10,556 nucleotides of DNA from an uncultured Collinsella sp. (GTDB lineage Bacteria; Actinomycetota; Coriobacteriia; Coriobacteriales; Coriobacteriaceae). Position 1 is the stretch's first letter; every line of letters starts with the position of its first letter. Below the pieces are notes generated by a model, which was not told the DNA's origin, ran no database searches, and saw only the letters and a list, made by a program, of their open reading frames with translations. The translations under genes and the position numbers were made by a program. The stretch covers positions 1-10,556 of the forward strand of contig CAUAEH010000058.1 of NCBI GenBank assembly GCA_958427975.1. The letters are read 5' to 3'. This document shows, one piece after another, positions 6,358 to 10,556 of this stretch.

Positions 6358-8235
6358 TTGCGCGTTGCATACCAAGACTGTTTTCATTTAATTGAGCCGT
6401 TGCTCGCCAAGGTCGAGAAGCCGAGTCGCTATATCGATCACGAGTGGGGCACGCTTTCCAAGGCCGATGCCGACTACCGTTGCTGCCTGATCTATCCGGA
6501 TGTGTACGAGGTCGGTCTGCCCAACCAGGGTATCGCCATCCTCTACAACATCCTTAACCAGGCCGAGGGCATCTCCTGCGAGCGTGGCTATGTGCCGTGG
6601 CCCGATATGGGCGACGCCATGCGCGAGGCAGGCATTCCGCTGCTCTCGCTCGAGGGTGCAGCGCCGGTCGCTTCGTTTGATATCGTCGGTCTGCATGTGC
6701 CGCACGAGATGGCGGTGACGAACTTCCTCGAGGCACTCGACCTCGCTGGCATTCCACTGTTGGCGGCCGACCGAGGCGAAGACGACCCCATCATCATCGC
6801 CGGCGGCCCCTCGGTGTACAACCCCGAGCCCTACGCGGCCTTCTTCGATGCCATCCTCATCGGCGAGGGCGAGGAATCGCTGCTCGAGACCTGCCAGCTG
6901 CATCGCCGCCTGCGTGACGAAGGGGTCCCGCGCGCGCAGATTGTCGAGCAGCTTGCATCCATTGCCGGCAACTACGTGCCGTCGCTCTATGAAGTTCGTC
7001 ACGACGAGCCCTGCTCGCCGCATGGCTACACCGTGCCGCGTGAGGGCAAGGATGCGCCGACTGTGGTCTACAAGCGCGTCGTCGAGGATTTCGGCGCCAC
7101 GAATCCGTTGTCGCAGTCGTGCGTACCCTATGCGCAGCTGGTCCACGACCGCCTGTCTATCGAGATCCTGCGCGGCTGCGCCCGCGGCTGTCGTTTTTGC
7201 CAAGCCGGTATGACGTATCGCCCGGTGCGCGAGCGCTCGGCCGACCAGATCGTCTCATCGGTAATTCAGGGTCTGGAAAAGACCGGCTATGACGAGGTGT
7301 CGCTGACCTCGCTCTCCACGACCGACCACTCCTGCATTCGCGACGTGCTCGGCAGGCTCAACCGTCGCCTGGAGGATACGGGTATTCGCGTGTCTATTCC
7401 GTCGCAGCGCCTGGATTCGTTTGGCGTGGATATGGCCGAGTCGGTCGCCGGCGAAAAGAAAGGTGGCCTGACGTTCGCGCCCGAGGCCGGCAGCCAGCGC
7501 ATGCGCGACATCATTAACAAGAACGTGACCGAGGAGGACCTGGACCGTGCGGCCAAGGCGGCCTTCGAGGCCGGTTGGAACCGCATGAAGCTCTACTTTA
7601 TGATGGGCCTTCCCGGCGAGCGCGACGAGGACATCGTGGCCATCGCCAATCTGGCCGATCACGTGCTGGAGCTCGGTCGTTCCGTGGTGCCTAAGGCTCG
7701 TCGCGGCTCGATCTCGGTGTCGATCTCGGTTTCGGTCTTTATCCCCAAGGCTGCCACGCCGTTCCAGTGGTGCCCGCAGCTCGACTACGACGACGTCAAA
7801 CGTCGCCAGAAGTTGCTTATCACGAGCGTTCGCAACCGTGCCGTCCGCGTTCATTACCACGATGCCGAGACCTCGCTCATCGAGGCCGCGCTGTCCCGCG
7901 CCGGTCGTGACATGACGCCCGTCATCATCGATGCTTGGCGCTCGGGCTCTCGCTTTGACGCCTGGGTAGAGCATTTCTCGCTCGATAACTGGAAGGAGGC
8001 TGCTGCCAAAAACGGCATCGACCTCAATGAGCTCGTGCACCTGCCCTACGAGTTGGACTGGCGCCTGCCGTGGGAGCACGTGAGCCCCGGCTGCACGCGC
8101 GGCTTCCTCGAGCGCGAGTACCGTCGCTCGCTCGAGGGCGTCACGACTCCCGACTGCACCCGCACGTCGTGCACCGGCTGCGGGATCTGCCCCACGCTCC
8201 ACGCCAAGAATGTATTGATGGGTGATCGCGCATGA
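6358..8235 (+). CDS. Uncharacterised B12-fold-like radical SAM protein (TIGR03960-like)
   Basis: This is probably a [4Fe-4S]/S-adenosylmethionine radical enzyme whose substrate is not known to me. The 625-residue product begins with a Rossmann-like region (about 40-175) resembling cobalamin-binding-type domains, with IAGGPSVYNPEP (147-158) and AILIGEGEES (165-174), but without the DxHxxG cobalamin-ligand motif. The radical SAM core (about 265-500) has C274-x3-C278-x2-C281 in LRGCARGCRFC, the glycine-rich and SAM-binding parts (LTFAPEAGSQRMRDIINKN, KLYFMMGLPGE), and FIPKAATPFQW (461-471). The C-terminus carries a second cysteine cluster, C600-x4-C605-x2-C608-x2-C611, which could hold another Fe-S cluster (inference). 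A 12-bp tandem duplication gives SISVSISV at 451-458. The TTG start is set by its SD. The stop overlaps the next gene by 4 bases (ATGA), implying coupling to its DUF2344 partner. YgiQ-type proteins are a related alternative but less fitting. Confidence 0.87.
   Translation: MRVAYQDCFHLIEPLLAKVEKPSRYIDHEWGTLSKADADYRCCLIYPDVYEVGLPNQGIAILYNILNQAEGISCERGYVPWPDMGDAMREAGIPLLSLEGAAPVASFDIVGLHVPHEMAVTNFLEALDLAGIPLLAADRGEDDPIIIAGGPSVYNPEPYAAFFDAILIGEGEESLLETCQLHRRLRDEGVPRAQIVEQLASIAGNYVPSLYEVRHDEPCSPHGYTVPREGKDAPTVVYKRVVEDFGATNPLSQSCVPYAQLVHDRLSIEILRGCARGCRFCQAGMTYRPVRERSADQIVSSVIQGLEKTGYDEVSLTSLSTTDHSCIRDVLGRLNRRLEDTGIRVSIPSQRLDSFGVDMAESVAGEKKGGLTFAPEAGSQRMRDIINKNVTEEDLDRAAKAAFEAGWNRMKLYFMMGLPGERDEDIVAIANLADHVLELGRSVVPKARRGSISVSISVSVFIPKAATPFQWCPQLDYDDVKRRQKLLITSVRNRAVRVHYHDAETSLIEAALSRAGRDMTPVIIDAWRSGSRFDAWVEHFSLDNWKEAAAKNGIDLNELVHLPYELDWRLPWEHVSPGCTRGFLEREYRRSLEGVTTPDCTRTSCTGCGICPTLHAKNVLMGDRA
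7708..7731 (+). repeat. 12-bp in-frame tandem duplication in the radical SAM gene
   Basis: TCGATCTCGGTG (7708-7719) is followed directly by TCGATCTCGGTT (7720-7731), differing only in the last base, and then by TCGGTC. It encodes SISV twice (residues 451-458) at the strand leading into FIPK. The repeat is seen directly. Whether it adds residues compared with relatives needs an alignment. Confidence 0.7.
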
Positions 8236-9044
8236 GTGAGCGCCTGACCGACAACCCCTCGCTCTTTAGGCTTCGTGTTCGCTATGGCAAGCGCGATCGC
8301 CTTAAGTACCTGGGCCATCTCGAAGTAATCCATACCATTGAGCGCATCGTGCGCCGTGCGGGGCTTCCCTATGCCGTCACGCAGGGCTTCTCCCCGCGCA
8401 TGCGCGTGGGCTTCTCTTCGGCGCTACCGGTGGGTACGTCGTCGACCTGCGAGTGGTATGACCTGTTTATGACCGAGTTCGTGGCGCTCGACGAGGCGTT
8501 TGAGCGCCTGGCTGCGGCGTCTCCGGCCGATCTGGCGCCCATCGAGGCGGCGTACATCGACGTGCGCACGCCGGCATTGACGGCGCAGCTCACGCGCCTG
8601 TCGTATCGCATCGACCTGCACTTGGATCCCGAGGCGCCCGTAAGCGCCGACGAGGTGCGTCGTGCGATCGACACGCTGCGCGCGGGCCACGGCATCGACT
8701 ACGCGCGCGGCAAAAAGAGCAAGCGCTTGGATTTGGATCACACGCTCGTGGGCTATGAGCTCACGGCGGGGGAGCGCCCAGACCATTTGGTGCTCATGCT
8801 CGACACCCATGCCGACAACGAGGGCTCCATGCGTCCGGAAATTTTGCTTTCTGCTGCTGATGTTTTGTTGCAGGGCTTGACCCCGGGCGTGGATGCACCT
8901 ATTGTTTCCACCGGTATGCAAGACCTCGTGACCATCTGCTCCTACGATGTCGAGCGTCAGAATCAAGCATGCGAGGACGACGAGGGCCGACTCGTCAGCC
9001 CCATACCTGTGCGAACTTGTGGATTTGCTCCACATACTCGTTGA
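8232..9044 (+). CDS. Radical SAM-linked protein, DUF2344 (TIGR03936-like)
   Basis: This protein family almost always accompanies the preceding type of radical SAM protein, either as a neighbour or fused to it, and its biochemical role is unknown to me. The 270-residue product matches the family at its N-terminus: VRYGKRDRLKYLGHLEVI (16-33), RRAGLPYAVTQGFSPRMRVG (41-60) and SSALPVGTSS (62-71). The rest is a predicted alpha/beta fold without motifs I recognise, and there are no membrane segments. The ATG overlaps the TGA of the radical SAM gene (ATGA, 8232-8235), so translation is probably coupled by re-initiation. In Clostridia a ribonuclease G gene often follows or is fused to this family; here none is present. 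The TGA stop (9042-9044) lies inside the -35 box of the rplU promoter, and a small hairpin (9018-9034) occupies the last codons. Bases 8836-8880 use more T-rich codons than their surroundings. Confidence 0.87.
   Translation: MSERLTDNPSLFRLRVRYGKRDRLKYLGHLEVIHTIERIVRRAGLPYAVTQGFSPRMRVGFSSALPVGTSSTCEWYDLFMTEFVALDEAFERLAAASPADLAPIEAAYIDVRTPALTAQLTRLSYRIDLHLDPEAPVSADEVRRAIDTLRAGHGIDYARGKKSKRLDLDHTLVGYELTAGERPDHLVLMLDTHADNEGSMRPEILLSAADVLLQGLTPGVDAPIVSTGMQDLVTICSYDVERQNQACEDDEGRLVSPIPVRTCGFAPHTR
9018..9034 (+). repeat. Small inverted repeat just upstream of the rplU promoter
   Basis: TGTGGA (9018-9023) and TCCACA (9029-9034) pair over 6 bp around a 5-base loop TTTGC, ending 6 bases before the -35 box. 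It could be an operator or a weak end-of-message hairpin. No T-tract follows, so it is not a standard intrinsic terminator. A chance match inside coding sequence cannot be excluded. Confidence 0.4.
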
Positions 9045-9069
9045 CGGGGGTATTTTCGCCTGCTACTAT
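9041..9069 (+). promoter_or_regulatory. Sigma70-type promoter of rplU-rpmA
   Basis: A -35 box TTGACG (9041-9046) and a -10 box TACTAT (9064-9069) are separated by exactly 17 bases, the optimal spacing for the housekeeping sigma factor. Transcription would start at about 9075-9078, giving a leader of roughly 35 bases before rplU, too short for the long L21 leader RNA known in Firmicutes. The -35 box overlaps the stop codon of the DUF2344 gene, so the promoter is packed against the previous operon. The boxes are seen directly; activity is inferred. Confidence 0.75.
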
Positions 9070-9111
9070 ATTCGGCTGTTGCACTAACTGATGCATGAAG
9101 GGCAAGTAAAC

Positions 9112-9486
9112 ATGTACGCAATCGTTAACACGGGCGGCAAGCAGTACAAGGTCGCCACCGACGATGTCATCACCGTCGAGAAGATCGAGGGCAATGAGGG
9201 CGACAAGGTCACCCTGCCGGTTATCTTCCTCAACGATGGTAAGAAGATCGTCACCGATCCCGACAAGCTGGCCAAGGCCAAGGTTACCGCTCAGATCGTT
9301 GAGCAGTTCAAGGGCGAGAAGCAGCTGGTCTTCAAGTTCCACAAGCGCAAGCGCTATCGTCGTCTGAAGGGTCACCGTCAGCAGCTCACCAAGCTGAAGA
9401 TCGTGAAGGTTCAGGCTACCTCCCGCGCCAAGAAGGCTGTCAAGGCAGAGGCTGAGGCTGTTGCCGAGGCTCCCGTCGCCGAGTAG
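9112..9486 (+). CDS. rplU: 50S ribosomal protein L21
   Basis: L21 binds 23S rRNA in the large ribosomal subunit. The 124-residue product opens with the standard MYAIVNTGGKQYKV, and has LVFKFHKRKRYRRLKGHRQ (72-90, the rRNA-binding signature with KGHRQ) and LTKLKI (92-97). The canonical protein ends soon after; here an Ala/Glu/Lys-rich tail (about 103-124, ending AEAVAEAPVAE) extends it by about 20 residues. The frame is open from an ATG at 9091, but the start at 9112 matches the family N-terminus exactly and has an SD (AAGGG, 9098-9102). Codons are strongly biased towards AAG, GTC, ACC and CTG, as expected for a highly expressed gene. It is driven by the promoter at 9041-9069 and followed 33 bases later by rpmA. 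Confidence 0.97.
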   Translation: MYAIVNTGGKQYKVATDDVITVEKIEGNEGDKVTLPVIFLNDGKKIVTDPDKLAKAKVTAQIVEQFKGEKQLVFKFHKRKRYRRLKGHRQQLTKLKIVKVQATSRAKKAVKAEAEAVAEAPVAE

Positions 9487-9519
9487 ATTACACTCGTAAC
9501 GAAAGAGTAGGTATACACA

Positions 9520-9777
9520 ATGGCACACAAAAAAGGACTCGGTTCCTCCCGTAATGGCCGTGACTCCCGCGGTCAGCGCCTTGGCACGAAGCGCTATGCC
9601 GGCCAGACGGTAACCACGGGCACGATTCTCGTCCGTCAGCACGGCACGCACATCCACCCGGGTGAGAACGTTGGCCGTGGTAAGGACGACACGCTGTTCG
9701 CGCTGGTCGACGGTACCGTTGAGTTCCACAAGGGTATCAAGCACAGGGTCAGCGTACGCCCGCTCGCGAACGCGTAA
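9520..9777 (+). CDS. rpmA: 50S ribosomal protein L27
   Basis: L27 sits near the peptidyl-transferase centre, with its flexible N-terminus reaching the tRNA ends. The 85-residue product is full length, with MAHKKGLGSSRNGRDS at the start, then RLGTKRYAGQ and ILVRQHGTHIHPGENVGRGKDDTLFA, the family core. It begins directly with MAHKK: there is no N-terminal extension of the kind cleaved by the protease Prp in Firmicutes, and no prp gene lies between rplU and rpmA. That agrees with a non-Firmicute origin. One small variation is Leu at residue 7, where Gly is common. A weak SD (GAGTAGG, 9505-9511) precedes the ATG. The gene is co-transcribed with rplU and is followed by a stem-loop with T-tract before obgE. 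Confidence 0.97.
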   Translation: MAHKKGLGSSRNGRDSRGQRLGTKRYAGQTVTTGTILVRQHGTHIHPGENVGRGKDDTLFALVDGTVEFHKGIKHRVSVRPLANA

Positions 9778-9793
9778 TTCACCCTTCATAGAG

Positions 9794-9803
9794 CACATAT
9801 GTG
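9794..9803 (+). repeat. 10-bp perfect palindrome after rpmA
   Basis: CACATATGTG is a perfect palindrome that shares its last G (9803) with the first base of the terminator stem. It could be a protein-binding dyad or a competitor hairpin, but it has no loop and may be chance. It is recorded because it abuts the rpmA-obgE hairpin. Confidence 0.35.
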
Positions 9804-9846
9804 GGAGGCACTTGAGTTTTAGGATTCAAGGGTCTCCCTCTTTTTT
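9803..9846 (+). terminator. Intrinsic terminator or attenuator between rpmA and obgE
   Basis: GGGAG (9803-9807) pairs with CTCCC (9834-9838), and CTTGA (9811-9815) pairs with TCAAG (9826-9830). Between them GCA faces GGT, giving a G-T wobble, a C-G pair and one A-G mismatch, so 12 of 13 positions can pair around a 10-base loop. The stem is followed by TC and six Ts (9841-9846). This is a well-formed intrinsic terminator. The SD of obgE begins only three bases later, so no promoter fits between; it is probably partial, letting some transcripts continue into obgE. Confidence 0.8.
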
Positions 9847-9848
9847 GT

Positions 9849-9854
9849 AGGAGG
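9849..9854 (+). promoter_or_regulatory. Shine-Dalgarno site for the TTG start of obgE
   Basis: AGGAGG is a consensus SD with 8 bases to the TTG at 9863. It lies directly after the T-tract of the upstream hairpin. GAGG (9851-9854) could pair with CCTC (9837-9840) when the terminator stem is open, which would hide the site; that alternative pairing is inference. Confidence 0.75.
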
Positions 9855-9862
9855 CGATTCTG

Positions 9863-10556
9863 TTGTCACAGTTCACCGATATCAGCCGCATTAACGTGTG
9901 CGGCGGCGACGGCGGAGCCGGATGCATGTCGTTTAGGCGCGAGGCATTTGTCCCCAAGGGCGGCCCCGATGGCGGCGACGGCGGTCGTGGCGGCAATGTC
10001 GTCATCCAGGCCGATGCTCAGCTGTCTTCGCTGATCGATTACCGCTTTAAGCATCACTTCCGCGCCGAGCGCGGCACGCACGGGCAGGGTGCCCGTCGTA
10101 ACGGTAAGAGCGGCGAGGACCTGATTCTCAAGGTCCCTATGGGTACCGTGGTGCGCGAGCTCGATCCCGAGACGCAGACCCCGATGTTCGAGATTGCCGA
10201 CCTGGTGCACGACGGCGAGCGCGTCGTCGTGGCGCCCGGCGGTGCCGGCGGCCTGGGCAACACGCACTTTGTGACGTCGGTGCGCCGCGCGCCCGCGTTC
10301 GCTCAGCTGGGCGAACCGGCCGAGGAGCACTGGATTGAGCTCGAGATGAAGCTCATGGCCGATGCCGCGCTCGTGGGCTTCCCCTCGGTGGGCAAATCCT
10401 CGCTTATCGCGCGTATGAGTGCTGCCCGACCCAAGATCGCCGACTATCCGTTTACCACGCTCGTGCCCAACCTGGGTATGGTGCGTGCCGGCGAGTACTC
10501 CTATGTCGTTGCCGACGTTCCCGGCCTCATTGAGGGCGCGAGCGAAGGCAAGGGCC
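9863..10556 (+). CDS. obgE: Obg-family GTPase ObgE/CgtA, N-terminal part (3' end outside window)
   Basis: Obg is an essential GTPase that binds the 50S subunit, aids its late assembly and responds to (p)ppGpp. Only 231 residues are visible of a usual 330-450 or more. The N-terminal glycine-rich Obg fold is clear: CGGDGGAGCMSFRREAFVPKGGPDGGDGGRGG (about 13-44), GTHGQGARRNGKSGEDL and VAPGGAGGLGN. The GTPase domain then begins with G1 GFPSVGKSS (172-180), G2 in DYPFTTLVPNLG (194-205) and G3 DVPGLIEGASEGKG (218-231), where the window ends. NKxD, SAx and any C-terminal domain are outside. The TTG start is supported by the consensus SD at 9849-9854 and by the match of MSQFTDISRINVCGGDGG to the family N-terminus. 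It follows rplU-rpmA as in many bacteria, separated here by a strong hairpin. Confidence 0.96.
   Translation, partial: MSQFTDISRINVCGGDGGAGCMSFRREAFVPKGGPDGGDGGRGGNVVIQADAQLSSLIDYRFKHHFRAERGTHGQGARRNGKSGEDLILKVPMGTVVRELDPETQTPMFEIADLVHDGERVVVAPGGAGGLGNTHFVTSVRRAPAFAQLGEPAEEHWIELEMKLMADAALVGFPSVGKSSLIARMSAARPKIADYPFTTLVPNLGMVRAGEYSYVVADVPGLIEGASEGKG

Noticed and set aside
6388..7203. 271-residue minus-strand open frame opposite the radical SAM N-terminal half
   Set aside because: Same reasoning: a shadow of a conserved gene, with no recognisable domain.
7255..8202. 315-residue minus-strand open frame opposite the radical SAM gene
   Set aside because: The opposite strand encodes clear radical SAM motifs; the antisense product is low-complexity R/H/A/G-rich and has no supporting SD or neighbours.
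8832..8880. T-rich patch near the end of the DUF2344 gene as a sign of inserted foreign DNA
   Set aside because: The reading frame and protein character continue smoothly (EILLSAADVLLQ); it is a local codon fluctuation without boundaries or repeats.
9018..9034. Inverted repeat as an intrinsic terminator of the upstream operon
   Set aside because: The stem is only 6 bp and no T-tract follows; it is kept as an unexplained repeat.
9091..9111. Upstream ATG extending L21 by seven residues (MHEGQVN)
   Set aside because: The family starts with MYAIV at 9112 and an SD at 9098-9102 fits that start; the extension would contain the SD.
9070..9111. L21 leader RNA of the Firmicute type
   Set aside because: The predicted leader is only about 35 bases and shows no stable stem-loop pattern.

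Overview
The window is a compact, GC-rich (about 60% by eye) stretch of a bacterial chromosome. All eleven recognisable genes lie on the + strand with almost no spare DNA. The cell-shape genes mreB-mreC-mreD-mrdA-rodA, an uncharacterised radical SAM pair, and rplU-rpmA-obgE occur in an order I know from Clostridia. Several features point instead to an actinobacterium of the Coriobacteriia, with Collinsella as the best guess: the base composition, the frequent TTG starts, the absence of an N-terminal extension on L27, and the absence of minCDE, rng and prp genes. The lineage call is an inference from protein and codon style, not from a search.

Region 1 (1-5399) encodes the Rod (elongasome) machinery: the C-terminal half of the actin homologue MreB, the scaffold proteins MreC and MreD, the transpeptidase PBP2 (MrdA) and the SEDS glycosyltransferase RodA. 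Together they polymerise and cross-link lateral-wall peptidoglycan under MreB guidance. Spacers are 9-21 bases, so this looks like one transcription unit. A perfect 12-bp inverted repeat followed by a T-run lies inside the first codons of mreC.

Region 2 (5418-9044) continues the same tight packing. It holds a DUF697/YcjF-like membrane-associated protein of unknown role, a large B12-fold-like radical SAM protein (TIGR03960-like), and its partner, the 'radical SAM-linked' DUF2344 protein (TIGR03936-like). The last two overlap by 4 bases (ATGA).

Region 3 (9041-10556) starts with a well-formed sigma70-type promoter (TTGACG, 17-base spacer, TACTAT) whose -35 box overlaps the DUF2344 stop codon. 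It drives rplU (L21) and rpmA (L27). A stem-loop with a T-tract separates rpmA from obgE, which starts with TTG three bases beyond the T-tract and its SD, and runs off the window end. Expression of obgE therefore appears to rely on read-through of that hairpin.

No tRNA, rRNA, CRISPR array, insertion sequence or other mobile element is visible, and no gene-free stretch exceeds 90 bases. The points most worth following up are the mreC hairpin, the extra N-terminal membrane segment of PBP2, the DUF697 gene inside the Rod operon, the radical SAM pair beside ribosomal genes, and the rpmA-obgE hairpin.
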